A stretch of 64,000 nt of DNA, taken from contig CBDCHC010000016.1 of assembly GCA_965217075.1 (NCBI GenBank), positions 62,001-126,000 of the forward strand, given 5' to 3'. Both the position numbers and the translations under genes were made by a program. The notes beneath the pieces were generated by a model that did not search any database, was not told the DNA's origin, and saw only the letters and a list, made by a program, of their open reading frames with translations. Positions within the stretch are counted from its first letter, which is position 1; each line of letters begins with the position of its first letter. The DNA comes from CBDCHC01 sp965217075. Lineage in GTDB: Bacteria > Pseudomonadota > Gammaproteobacteria > PS1 > Pseudothioglobaceae. Below are positions 44,892 to 54,393 of this stretch, in pieces.

Positions 44892-47800
44892 ATGTTTAAT
44901 TTTTTTGTAAAACAGCACAAGGTAGCACAAATCTTTACTTTTAGTATGATTTTACTAGGAATTGCGTCTATGGTTTTTATCAAAAAGGATAAATTCCCAT
45001 CAGTTGACTTAGACACAATGATTATTAATACCCCTTATCCTAATGCATCGCCAATAGATGTTGAATACGATGTTACTATCCCTATTGAAGATGAGCTTAA
45101 AAAAGTTAATGGTATTGATGAATTTAGCTCTATTTCTAAGGAAAATGGATCTATTATAAATATAAAACTTGATCCAAATGAGGGTGATGTAAATATTACT
45201 AAGCAAAATATTAGAACAGCATTAAGTGCCGCTAAGTCATTACCAAAAGAAGCTGAAAGCTCTATTGTGATGGAAATTAAAACCAGTCACATGGTTGTTT
45301 TACAAATAAATTTAAGCGCTAAAGGTTTGTCTTATACTAAATTAAAAGATATTAGTGATAGTATTAAGGAAAAGTTAAAGTTATCACATAATATCTCTAG
45401 TATTGATGAGAATGGAGTACTTGATAGTGAAGTTAAGATTTACTTACAGCCCGAGAAATTAAAACAATATAATTTATCTCTTAATAATATTATTAGTACT
45501 ATTAAAAATCATAATTACCGTTATACTGCAGGTGATAATAATAGCAATACCAGTAATGCTAATATAGTAGTTTTAGCTAAATTTAAAAGTTTAGGTGATG
45601 TAGAAAATTTAATTTTAAAAGCTAATTTTGATGGGAAAAATATTAAATTAAAAGATGTCGCGTCAATAAAACAAGGATTTGTAGAAAAAATTAATATAAT
45701 TAGAGTAAATGGCATAGAGGGTGTTGTGCTTAATGTACATAAAAAAGCCAATGCCGATATTATTGAAACAGTAGATGAAATAAAAAATACTGTTAAAAAT
45801 ATGCAAAGTAGCCTGCCATCAGTTGTAGAAATATTCTATACAGCTGACTTGTCTAAAGAAGTTCGTAATAGACTTAAAATTGTTTCTAATAATGGTATTA
45901 CTGGCTTTATTCTAGTTATTTTAGCACTGAGTATTTTTCTTAGCATAAGAACTGCTTTTTGGGTAGCAGTTGGCATGTTTGTTAGTTTATTAGGCACAGT
46001 ATTATTATTATGGGTAAGTGGTGAGAGTATTAATTTAATATCACTAGCTGCAATTATTATTGTGCTTGGTATTGTAGTTGACGATAGTATTATTATTGCT
46101 GAAAGTATTAGTAATGCTATGGAAAAAGATAATAGTTATAATGGAGTGGTTATTGGTATTAAAAAAGTAATCAAACCAATTATTACTACCATTACTACTA
46201 CTATACTTGCGATGTCTTCAATGTTTTTAATGGAAGGCACTATGGGTAAATTTATTTATATAATTCCTTTAGTAGTTATTTTTGCTTTATCTTTATCATT
46301 AGCAGAAGTAATAATTGCACTACCTTCGCATTTGTCAACTATTAAAAACACTAAATCTCGTATTTGGTTTAAAAGCGTAGAAAAAGTTTTTTTGATAATG
46401 ATAAGTAAAATTTTAAAATTTCGTTATATTGTAATTATTGTATTTATTGCTCTTGCTGTAGCTACTTTTGTTTTTGTTAAAAATAATATGTCTTTTAATT
46501 TATTTCCTAAGGTAGGATCAGATACTATTAATATTTTTCTTGATACTGGGGTAAATTCATCTTTAGAGCATACTGCAAAAATTAGTGATAAATTAGAACA
46601 AAAAATTATGACGAAATTAAATTCTAAATTAGATTTTATTAGTAGTAAGATAGGTGCGCAGAAATCTTATCAAGTTAATTTAAGCGTAAAATTAAATAGT
46701 TATGACTACAATACAGATAAGATTATTGATACAATTAGAGCAATTAGTGATGGCATTGATAATATTAAAAAAATTGATTTTTCTACTATAAGACCAGGTC
46801 CTAAGCAAGACAAAGATATAAAGGTTGTATTAGTTGGAAAAAATGATATTAATAGAACTAAAGCGATGGACAAGTTAGAAAATATTTTACAAAAAATTGA
46901 TGGAGTAAGCGATATTAGGCGTGATGATGAGATTGGTAAAAAACGTTTAGAGGTTATTTTTGATTTTGATGCTATGTCTAGATTAGGAGTAGCATTTAGT
47001 GCTGTACAAAATTACCTTAGAGCATCATTTAGTGGTATAAAAATTACTAAAATTCGTAAAAATAATAACGATATTGATTATAGATTATTTCTTGGTAAAA
47101 ATCAACAAGGTACAGAGGTAATAGATAAGATTTTTATTGCAAATAATAGCAATAAATTAGTGCCAATGAAAAGTTTTATTGATATTAGGGAGATTAAAGG
47201 AGAGGCTGATATTAACCATTTTAACGGTGAAAGGTCTATTGCTATAACAGCTAGTATTGATGATAAAAAGAATACATCTGCCGGTGTTATTAAAAAAATA
47301 ACAGAAACTATTGATATTAATAATAGTTTTCCTGATATTCGTTTATTAGTTGAAGGTGGGGCTAAAGAAAATCAAGAGTCAATGCGTAGTTTTGCAAATG
47401 CTTTTATTATGGCAGTTATAGGAATATTTTTATTATTAGCGCTATTATTTAATTCTTATACACAGCCAATGGTAGTAATTAGTAGTATTCCATTTGCCTT
47501 AATTGGTGTAATATGGGCATTTTATTTTCATGGACAAACTTTTAGTTTTTTTGCTATTTTAGGCTCATTAGCTTTAGTTGGTGTGATAGTAAACGATGCT
47601 TTGGTATTAGTGTCACATTTAAATGATATTAAAAAGATTACTAGTGATAATTTAATTAAGTGGGTAGCGCGTGGTGTAACTGATCGTTTGCGCGCTATTG
47701 TACTTACCTCAGTTACTACCTTAGCTGGAGTTCTGCCTTTGGCCTATGGCATAGGTGGTATTGATTATTTATTGCAACCAATGGCTCTTTCTCTAGGTTA

Positions 47801-47945
47801 TGGTTTGTTATTTGGTACTTTAATTACACTTATTTTATTACCATGTTTGTATATGATGAATTACGAAATAGTTGATTTTTTTACTAAAAAATTTAACACT
47901 TTATTTGCTAATAAATATCATCATGAGGCAAAAAAAAGTAGTTAA
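44892..47945 (+). CDS. RND efflux transporter, AcrB/HAE1 superfamily
   Basis: A 1017-aa inner-membrane RND pump with 12 helices and two large periplasmic loops. The proton-relay Asp pair is in LGIVVDDSII; the second half repeats the fold (GVIVNDALVL). No membrane-fusion protein or TolC gene is adjacent, which is unusual for this family. The substrate class cannot be named. It has AGGAAATT before ATG and overlaps the start of rlmD by 23 bases. Confidence 0.87.
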   Translation: MFNFFVKQHKVAQIFTFSMILLGIASMVFIKKDKFPSVDLDTMIINTPYPNASPIDVEYDVTIPIEDELKKVNGIDEFSSISKENGSIINIKLDPNEGDVNITKQNIRTALSAAKSLPKEAESSIVMEIKTSHMVVLQINLSAKGLSYTKLKDISDSIKEKLKLSHNISSIDENGVLDSEVKIYLQPEKLKQYNLSLNNIISTIKNHNYRYTAGDNNSNTSNANIVVLAKFKSLGDVENLILKANFDGKNIKLKDVASIKQGFVEKINIIRVNGIEGVVLNVHKKANADIIETVDEIKNTVKNMQSSLPSVVEIFYTADLSKEVRNRLKIVSNNGITGFILVILALSIFLSIRTAFWVAVGMFVSLLGTVLLLWVSGESINLISLAAIIIVLGIVVDDSIIIAESISNAMEKDNSYNGVVIGIKKVIKPIITTITTTILAMSSMFLMEGTMGKFIYIIPLVVIFALSLSLAEVIIALPSHLSTIKNTKSRIWFKSVEKVFLIMISKILKFRYIVIIVFIALAVATFVFVKNNMSFNLFPKVGSDTINIFLDTGVNSSLEHTAKISDKLEQKIMTKLNSKLDFISSKIGAQKSYQVNLSVKLNSYDYNTDKIIDTIRAISDGIDNIKKIDFSTIRPGPKQDKDIKVVLVGKNDINRTKAMDKLENILQKIDGVSDIRRDDEIGKKRLEVIFDFDAMSRLGVAFSAVQNYLRASFSGIKITKIRKNNNDIDYRLFLGKNQQGTEVIDKIFIANNSNKLVPMKSFIDIREIKGEADINHFNGERSIAITASIDDKKNTSAGVIKKITETIDINNSFPDIRLLVEGGAKENQESMRSFANAFIMAVIGIFLLLALLFNSYTQPMVVISSIPFALIGVIWAFYFHGQTFSFFAILGSLALVGVIVNDALVLVSHLNDIKKITSDNLIKWVARGVTDRLRAIVLTSVTTLAGVLPLAYGIGGIDYLLQPMALSLGYGLLFGTLITLILLPCLYMMNYEIVDFFTKKFNTLFANKYHHEAKKSS

Positions 47946-49233
47946 AACTTACCAATTAACAATTGATGATGTAGCAGATAATTGTTATGGTGTTGCTAAA
48001 TATAATGGTAAGGTGATTTTTGTACGTTATGCTTTACTTACAGAAATAGTAATAGCAAAGAGATATAAAAAAAATGCTAAGTTTGAAGAAGCGGATGTTA
48101 AGCAAATAATTAAAAGCAGTGAAAATAGAATTATAGCAAAATGTAATTTTTATGGTATTTGTGGTGGTTGCTCTTTACAGCATTTATCAAGTGAAAATCA
48201 ATTGCAACTAAAATTTGATTTACTTAAAAAGAAATTACATTTAATTAATATTAATGCTGCTGCTTATTTAAAGCCAATTGTTGCAGATAGCTGGGGTTAC
48301 AGAAGAAAAGCTAGGCTTGGTGTAAAATTTGTACATAAAAAAAACAAAGTATTAGTTGGTTTTCGTGAAAATAAATCAGCATTTTTAACAGATATGTCAA
48401 GTTGTTTGGTATTGCATCCAGTTATAGGAGATAACTTAGATGTAATAGCCAAATGTATTGAACAACTAAGCATTAAAGATAAAATTGCTCAAATTGAGGT
48501 GGCAATAAGTGAGAAAGATAGTGTACTTATTCTGCGACATTTAGCACCATTAACGGATAATGATAAAAATATTTTGCAGCAATATGCAAAAAAATTAGAT
48601 ATTAAATGGTATTTACAAAGTGGTGGTATAGATACTATAAAGCCTTTAGCAGAAGTGGCATCTCTTAGTTATACACATGCAGAGCACAACACTGTAATTA
48701 ATTTTTTAGCTAGTGATTTTACTCAAGTTAATTTTGCTATTAATCAAAAAATCCTTAATTTAGTATTAAAATTATTAATGGTAAATAATAATGATAACAT
48801 ACTAGATTTATTTTGTGGTTTGGGTAATTTTTCGCTACCTATAGCTAAATATGTTAATAGTGTTGTTGGTGTTGAAGGTGGTTGTGATTTAGTTATGCGT
48901 GCTATTGATAACGCTAAATTTAATAATATCACTAATGCTAAATTTTATACAGATGATTTATTTAAGGAAATTTTTACTACAGCCCCATGGTTATATAATA
49001 AAAAATATAATAAAGTAATAATTGATCCGCCGCGTAGTGGAGTTCCTAATATAGTAAAGCTACTAACTAAATTTAATATAGAAAAATTAGTATATATATC
49101 TTGCAATACTGCTACTTTTGTACGTGATAGTAAAAATTTATTAACAGCTGGATTTAAACTTGATACTTTAACTATAGCAGATATGTTTAGCCATACCTCT
49201 CATATAGAAACCATTGCTCTTTTTACTAAATAA
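47923..49233 (+). CDS. rlmD: 23S rRNA (uracil-1939-C5)-methyltransferase
   Basis: A 436-aa SAM enzyme methylating U1939. An N-terminal TRAM domain is followed by the [4Fe-4S] cysteines (CNFYGICGGCSLQHL), the SAM motif DLFCGLGNFSLPIA, the DPPRSG motif and the catalytic YISCN. ATG 47923 (MRQKKVV) fits the family; it lies within the end of the RND gene. Confidence 0.92.
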   Translation: MRQKKVVKTYQLTIDDVADNCYGVAKYNGKVIFVRYALLTEIVIAKRYKKNAKFEEADVKQIIKSSENRIIAKCNFYGICGGCSLQHLSSENQLQLKFDLLKKKLHLININAAAYLKPIVADSWGYRRKARLGVKFVHKKNKVLVGFRENKSAFLTDMSSCLVLHPVIGDNLDVIAKCIEQLSIKDKIAQIEVAISEKDSVLILRHLAPLTDNDKNILQQYAKKLDIKWYLQSGGIDTIKPLAEVASLSYTHAEHNTVINFLASDFTQVNFAINQKILNLVLKLLMVNNNDNILDLFCGLGNFSLPIAKYVNSVVGVEGGCDLVMRAIDNAKFNNITNAKFYTDDLFKEIFTTAPWLYNKKYNKVIIDPPRSGVPNIVKLLTKFNIEKLVYISCNTATFVRDSKNLLTAGFKLDTLTIADMFSHTSHIETIALFTK

Positions 49234-49234
49234 A

Positions 49235-50977
49235 TTATTTTTTAAGTCTTATATTTAATTCATTTAAAACGCTAGCTTGTATTTTATTTGGGGCATTAGT
49301 TAACAAGCAAGCTGCGCTTTGTGTTTTTGGAAATGCAATAACATCGCGAATATTATCACTACCTATAAGCAACATTATTAGCCTATCAATACCAATAGCA
49401 ATGCCTCCATGTGGTGGGCAGCCATATTTTAAGGCATCAAGTAAAAAACCAAATTTTTCTACTGCATTTTCATTATCTATATTTAATAATTTAAGTACCT
49501 TAAGTTGTGTATCAATATTATCAATACGCATAGATCCGCCACCTACCTCATTACCGTTTATTACTAAATCATATGCATCTGATAATATATTTTTTGGATT
49601 ATTTATTAAATCATTATCGCTACAAATTGGTTTAGTAAAAGGGTGATGTATAGCATGTAACGACTTGTTTTCTAATTCTTCAAACATAGGAAAATCAACT
49701 ACCCATATAACTTGCCAAGCACTATTATATAAATCTAAATCTTTAGCTATTTTTGTACGTAAATTACCGAGAGATTCGTTTACTATTTTTATTTTATCTG
49801 CACCAAAAAATATAATATCATCAGTTTTTGCCTTAGTTTTATCTATAATTTTTGCTACTACTTTATCATTTAAAAATTTAATAATAGGTGATTGTAGGCC
49901 ATTTTCATTTACCTTAATATAAGCTAAACCTTTAGCACCATAAATACTAATAAATTTTGTATAATCATCAATTTGTTTACGACTAAGAATTGCCCCGCCA
50001 GTAATTTTCATTGCAGCTACACGGCTATTTTTATCATTAGCTGGTACATTAAATACTTTAAACTCTACATCTTTCATAAGTTCATTTATACTAATTATTT
50101 CAATATCAATACGCATATCTGGCTTATCTGTACCATATTTTTCCATAGCATTAGCATAACTAATTGTGGGGAATTTAATAGGAAGCTCTATATTTATGAT
50201 TTGTTTAAATAAACTACATATAAGTTGTTCTATAAGTAACATTATTTCACTGCTACTGGTAAATGACGCTTCTATATCAAGTTGAGTAAATTCTGGTTGT
50301 CTATCAGCACGCAGATCTTCGTCTCTAAAACATTTAACAATTTGATAATAACGTTCAAAACCAGACATCATCAACAATTGTTTAAATAATTGTGGAGACT
50401 GTGGTAGAGCAAAAAAATTATTTTTATGGGTGCGAGATGGCACTAAATAATCTCTAGCGCCTTCTGGGGTTGCCTTAGTTAAAAACGGTGTTTCAATATC
50501 AATAAAATCACGTTGATGCATAAAATTACGTATTAAGTGATTAACTTTAGAGCGTATATATAAATTATACTGCATATATTTGCTACGCAAATCCAGATAA
50601 CGATATTTAAGACGAACTTCTTCAGAGATATCATCTGCACCAATTTGAAACGGTAGTGGTTTTGATTTATTTAGTATAATTATATCAGTAGCTATAATTT
50701 CAATTTCACCAGTTTTTAATTTAGTATTAATTAAATCTTTGTCTCTAAGAACTATATTTCCAGTAATTTTTAAAACAAATTCATTACGAATACTTTCTGC
50801 TAAATTAAAAATTTTTTTAACATCAGGATTGACCACCACCTGCACCAAGCCAGTTTTATCACGCATATCTAAAAATATTACTCCACCATGATCTCTTCTG
50901 CGATTAACCCACGCACAAATTGTAGTAGTAGTATTGATTTTATCTTTATTTAATTCTATAGCAAAATTTTGTCTCAT
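49235..50977 (-). CDS. aspS: Aspartyl-tRNA synthetase
   Basis: A 580-aa class IIb synthetase of the bacterial type with the inserted GAD domain. NRRRDHGGVIFLDMRDK is in the anticodon-binding OB fold; QSPQLFKQLLMM, FRDEDLRADRQPEFTQLD (motif 2) and GIAIGIDRLIMLL (motif 3) follow. ATG 50977 is preferred to a TTG two codons upstream. Its stop lies against that of rlmD. Confidence 0.96.
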   Translation of the reverse strand: MRQNFAIELNKDKINTTTTICAWVNRRRDHGGVIFLDMRDKTGLVQVVVNPDVKKIFNLAESIRNEFVLKITGNIVLRDKDLINTKLKTGEIEIIATDIIILNKSKPLPFQIGADDISEEVRLKYRYLDLRSKYMQYNLYIRSKVNHLIRNFMHQRDFIDIETPFLTKATPEGARDYLVPSRTHKNNFFALPQSPQLFKQLLMMSGFERYYQIVKCFRDEDLRADRQPEFTQLDIEASFTSSSEIMLLIEQLICSLFKQIINIELPIKFPTISYANAMEKYGTDKPDMRIDIEIISINELMKDVEFKVFNVPANDKNSRVAAMKITGGAILSRKQIDDYTKFISIYGAKGLAYIKVNENGLQSPIIKFLNDKVVAKIIDKTKAKTDDIIFFGADKIKIVNESLGNLRTKIAKDLDLYNSAWQVIWVVDFPMFEELENKSLHAIHHPFTKPICSDNDLINNPKNILSDAYDLVINGNEVGGGSMRIDNIDTQLKVLKLLNIDNENAVEKFGFLLDALKYGCPPHGGIAIGIDRLIMLLIGSDNIRDVIAFPKTQSAACLLTNAPNKIQASVLNELNIRLKK

Positions 50978-51051
50978 TAGCAAAAAATAATAAATTTAAA
51001 AAGATACTATTTTATTGTAATTAGATAAGTAATAGTTGATTTATTTTTTAA

Positions 51052-51369
51052 TTAGAATTGCCATAAGTACTTATTTAGATTAATAATCTTGCCTTTTATT
51101 ATTTGTATTCCTTCTGCCTTAAGCATAATAATCTTTTTTTGTTTACCAAAAGCAAAACCACCAACCATACCATTGCTTCTTACTACTCTATGGCAGGCTA
51201 TAGTAGGAGCATATGGATTGTTCTTCATGACAAAACCAACTTGACGCCAATTTTTAGCTTTGTTTATTTATTTGGCTATTTCAGCATAGGTAGTAACAAA
51301 ACCCAGCGGAACTAATGATAATTTTTTATAACATTTATTAGCAAAATCATTAATATTTTCGTTATACAC
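51052..51369 (-). pseudogene. MGMT/ATL-like DNA alkyl repair protein with in-frame stop
   Basis: The frame reads LVPLGFVTTYAEIAK, a TAA at 51270-51268 (codon 34), then NKAKNWRQVGFVMKNNPYAPTIACHRVVRSNGMVGGFAFG. These are the MGMT winged-helix and active-site segments (usual PCHRV, here ACHRV, cysteine kept). A C-to-T change of CAA to TAA would explain the stop. At about 105 codons it is the size of an alkyltransferase-like or short Ogt protein. The probable start is GTG 51369, overlapping the end of tusE. Confidence 0.7.
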
Positions 51370-51652
51370 AGCCAGTTGGTTGTGGTAGTCCGCCGTACTT
51401 AGTGATTGGCTTCATTGGCCCTGTCATCCATTCTTTAAATAATATTTTTTTATCTATACCAACATATTTAGCAAAAGTTCTAATTGGTGGTACAGATGAA
51501 TTTTCAGAAAAATATTCACGTGCAGCTTTGATTTGCTTGACCATACTATCTGTTAAGGCAATATTATCCTCTGCTGCCATTGCTAACATAATTTCTTCGT
51601 TCCAAATGCTTGGCTCTACTAAATAGCCGTTACTAGTTCTATCTAATGTCAT
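51362..51652 (-). CDS. tusE: TusE/DsrC-family sulfur relay protein
   Basis: A 96-aa protein with the family core WNEEIMLAMAAEDNIALT, REYFSENSSVPPIRTFAKYV and the C-terminal arm GGLPQPTGCV. The last Cys is present, but the second Cys of true DsrC (10 residues earlier) is Thr, so it fits TusE, which hands sulfur to MnmA for tRNA 2-thiouridine, rather than dissimilatory DsrC. tusBCD are not adjacent. An IscR-like site lies in its promoter. Confidence 0.85.
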   Translation of the reverse strand: MTLDRTSNGYLVEPSIWNEEIMLAMAAEDNIALTDSMVKQIKAAREYFSENSSVPPIRTFAKYVGIDKKILFKEWMTGPMKPITKYGGLPQPTGCV

Positions 51653-51690
51653 AATTATTTTTATATATTAAAAATGTTAATTTTAACATA

Positions 51691-51715
51691 ATACCCGACT
51701 AAAACATTAGGTTAT
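51691..51715 (-). promoter_or_regulatory. IscR type 1-like operator and promoter upstream of tusE
   Basis: The 25-base segment matches the E. coli IscR type 1 consensus (ATAsYYGACtrwwwyAGTCrrsTAT) at about 22 positions, with one half-site (ATACCCGACT) perfect. On the minus strand it reads into TCGGGTATTATG, giving a -10-like TATTAT about 40 bases before the tusE start. The match was made by eye from memory of the consensus. Confidence 0.45.
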
Positions 51716-51722
51716 TATTGTT

Positions 51723-52499
51723 TTATTTATATGGGTATTTATTAGTAGCAAAAAAATGCGGGCTTTGCATGCTATTTTTAAGATTGTATTTAAGTTTATT
51801 ATGCTTAAAATCTAACATAAAACCACCCGCTGAGCTCAGTATATAATTAGCAGCAGCTGTATCCCATTCTGAGCAAATACCCATATTTAAATGATAATCA
51901 AATTTACCTTCGGCGATAAGACATATTTTAATGGCACTACCAAGTGAGTGAAGAGTGTAATTACTATTAATAGTTTTTAAATGGTTTATAAATTTTTCAT
52001 TTTTTATTGCATGCCTACCAATTATTACACGTAGTGGATTATGAGGCCCACTAACTTTAATTTTTATTAATTTATTATTTATTAACTTATATGCTATATT
52101 ATCATAAGCAAAATAATGAACTTTTTTTACAGGCAAATATATCATACCAAATATAGGTGTATTATTTTTTATATATGCTATGCAAATACAAAAATCATCA
52201 GTCTTATTAATAAAGCCTTTAGTGCCATCTAATGGATCTATAAGCCAATATTCTTGCCAATGTACGCGCGCATTAAATAAAATATTATCAGACTCTTCAG
52301 ATATTATATTATTAGTTAGTTTTAGTTTTTTTAGAGCTGTAATTAATAAATTATGTGACAAAATATCTGCATTAGTTACAGGAGTATTATTTTCTTTTAT
52401 TTTTATAGTAGCAGGCTTACCATATTGCTGCATTATTTTCTCACCTATTACTGTTGTTGTATTAATTAATTTATGAGTTATATTGTTATTGAACAACAT
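51723..52499 (-). CDS. cysQ: 3'(2'),5'-bisphosphate nucleotidase
   Basis: A 258-aa inositol-monophosphatase-fold enzyme that hydrolyses PAP from sulfate assimilation. Metal-binding motifs: SEES, WLIDPLDGTKGFI and WDTAAANYIL. ATG 52499 (MLFNNNITHK) is used; a longer frame from 52517 would run into the upstream gene. Its presence suggests PAPS chemistry or general nucleotide housekeeping. Confidence 0.9.
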   Translation of the reverse strand: MLFNNNITHKLINTTTVIGEKIMQQYGKPATIKIKENNTPVTNADILSHNLLITALKKLKLTNNIISEESDNILFNARVHWQEYWLIDPLDGTKGFINKTDDFCICIAYIKNNTPIFGMIYLPVKKVHYFAYDNIAYKLINNKLIKIKVSGPHNPLRVIIGRHAIKNEKFINHLKTINSNYTLHSLGSAIKICLIAEGKFDYHLNMGICSEWDTAAANYILSSAGGFMLDFKHNKLKYNLKNSMQSPHFFATNKYPYK

Positions 52500-52504
52500 T
52501 ATCT

Positions 52505-53560
52505 TTAAATAAACCAAGCAGGTTTAATGTCTGTTACGCTAAAAGGTTTAACTTCAAGCTCTATAATTTTTTTAAAATTATTTATTACTATTTTTACTGT
52601 TTCATCATTTTTTGTTTGTGAGTATCTTGCTACAATTTTACTGGCAATTTTTAAATCATCTGTTGTAGGGTTGCCTTCAATTAATGCAATGGGTCCTTTA
52701 CAACTAATTGGTGATATATTAATATATTGATTTTTATAGCCAGTTAAAAATTTAACTTCACCTTCTTCTCTTGCAATAATCATTTTAAAATTATTATTTA
52801 TCCTTAAATGTCTACCAACTTTAAGCATTATTAAATCATCTAGTTGGTATTTTTTATCACCACGTGCTTGCCACATATCAATTAATTTCTTAGTGTATTT
52901 TTCATCGGTTAAAAAACAACAACCACCACTTGGAGTTGAATAATCATCAAAACCATATTTTTTTGCTAATGCAATTTGAGGCTTTCTATTTCTGCCTGAG
53001 AAATTAAGCATATTTTTTCTAATAACCCAATTATTAAGTTCTGCTTTTGATGGTGGTAATAATTTAGCTGATAATGGTCTTAATAATAAGTCATTAGCAC
53101 CAGATTCTTTTTGTATTACAGGCATAGTGTCCATTCTTTGGCTCATTGGTCTTTGTCCTACTACCTCGCCTGTAATGATAAAATCAAATTTATTTTTATC
53201 TAAGTATTCTTTGGCTTTTTTAACCATAAAACTTTTACAATCTAAACATGGATTAATATTTTTGCCATAACCATGTTTAGGATTTAGCAGCACATCTTTA
53301 TATTCTTCAATAACATCAATAATATGTAGCTTTATACCTAATTGTGCTGCTACCCATAAAGCATTATTGCGTTTTTGTTTTTTTTTATCTTTTTTTCGAA
53401 TAGCGTGAGTATGTCCTTCAATACAAAAACCAGTAAAAAAATTTATTCCTTCAACATGAATACCTTCGTCAATTATAAGTTTAGTGCTAAGCAAAGAGTC
53501 TAAACCACCAGATATAAGAGATAATGCTTTTATTTTCTTGTTGCCGTTATTAGTAACCAT
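52505..53560 (-). CDS. PP-loop ATPase, tRNA thiolation-like protein
   Basis: A 351-aa adenine-nucleotide alpha-hydrolase-fold protein. The PP-loop is LISGGLDSLLSTKLI; NPCLDCKSFM supplies a CxxC pair, and SGGCCFLTDEKY a second Cys pair, as in sulfur-transfer enzymes related to MnmA/ThiI. The specific modification cannot be named. Proteins like this are often annotated as tRNA methyltransferase-like and occur in sulfur-metabolising bacteria. tusE and cysQ follow downstream. The start overlaps prmA by 31 bases; a later start is possible. Confidence 0.7.
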   Translation of the reverse strand: MVTNNGNKKIKALSLISGGLDSLLSTKLIIDEGIHVEGINFFTGFCIEGHTHAIRKKDKKKQKRNNALWVAAQLGIKLHIIDVIEEYKDVLLNPKHGYGKNINPCLDCKSFMVKKAKEYLDKNKFDFIITGEVVGQRPMSQRMDTMPVIQKESGANDLLLRPLSAKLLPPSKAELNNWVIRKNMLNFSGRNRKPQIALAKKYGFDDYSTPSGGCCFLTDEKYTKKLIDMWQARGDKKYQLDDLIMLKVGRHLRINNNFKMIIAREEGEVKFLTGYKNQYINISPISCKGPIALIEGNPTTDDLKIASKIVARYSQTKNDETVKIVINNFKKIIELEVKPFSVTDIKPAWFI

Positions 53561-54393
53561 TGATTTTGTTGAATAGTTTTAAAATTAGTAAAATATTTAT
53601 TATATGCTGTTATTACTTTGTCCTTTTGTGTTGTTAATATTCCGCTTAAAACTAAACAAGTATTTTTTGTTAGTATTTGCGCAAAATGCTCAACTAAAGA
53701 GATAATAGTATTAGATAAAATATTAGCAATTAATAAATCTGCAGTTATTAGTTGTTCTTTATGTTTATTGTAAATTGTTGTTATCTCTACATTATTATCT
53801 ATGGCATTTTTAGCAGTAGTTATAATTGCTTGTTTGTCATTATCAATAGCTATAACTTTTTTTGCACCTAGTTTTTTAGCAGCTATTGATAAAATACCGC
53901 TACCACAACCATAATCAACTATTTGAGAGTTTATTAAGTTATTATTAGCCAAGTATGTAAGGCAAAGAGCTGTAGTATTATGTTTACCACTACCAAATGC
54001 TAATGCTGGATCTATCTTTATAATAACACCACTTAATTTAGCATTATTAGTCCAAGAAGTAGTTACCCATAAGTTTTTACCAAATAACATTGGTTTAAAG
54101 TTTTTAATACATTCATTTTGCCAGTTTTTATTGGCAATCTTTTCAAAATTAAATTGAGTAATATTAAGATTTTTTTTAAGAATATTTATGATATTTTGTT
54201 TATCAGCATTGACAGCAAACAAAGCTTTTAAATTCATTATCTCCCATAATAATATTTTATTATTACTATCAAATATTTGCTCATCATTTGCACTGCTATA
54301 ATCAATACTAATAGCTCCTAATGCGTACAAAACTTCTGTTACTAAATCTATATTATTTTTTTTAACAATAATATTTAGTTGAATATTTTTCAC
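53530..54393 (-). CDS. prmA: Ribosomal protein L11 methyltransferase
   Basis: A 287-aa SAM enzyme that trimethylates L11. N-terminal substrate domain, then KIDPALAFGSGKHNTTALCL and the SAM motif VDYGCGSGILSIAAKKLGAKKVIAIDND, and LLIANIL (NPPY-like). It overlaps sppA by 4 bases. Confidence 0.92.
   Translation of the reverse strand: MKNIQLNIIVKKNNIDLVTEVLYALGAISIDYSSANDEQIFDSNNKILLWEIMNLKALFAVNADKQNIINILKKNLNITQFNFEKIANKNWQNECIKNFKPMLFGKNLWVTTSWTNNAKLSGVIIKIDPALAFGSGKHNTTALCLTYLANNNLINSQIVDYGCGSGILSIAAKKLGAKKVIAIDNDKQAIITTAKNAIDNNVEITTIYNKHKEQLITADLLIANILSNTIISLVEHFAQILTKNTCLVLSGILTTQKDKVITAYNKYFTNFKTIQQNQWLLITATRK

Noticed and set aside
51362..51652. DsrC as proof of dissimilatory sulfur metabolism
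   Set aside because: The second C-terminal cysteine needed by DsrC is Thr here, so the protein is better called TusE-like.
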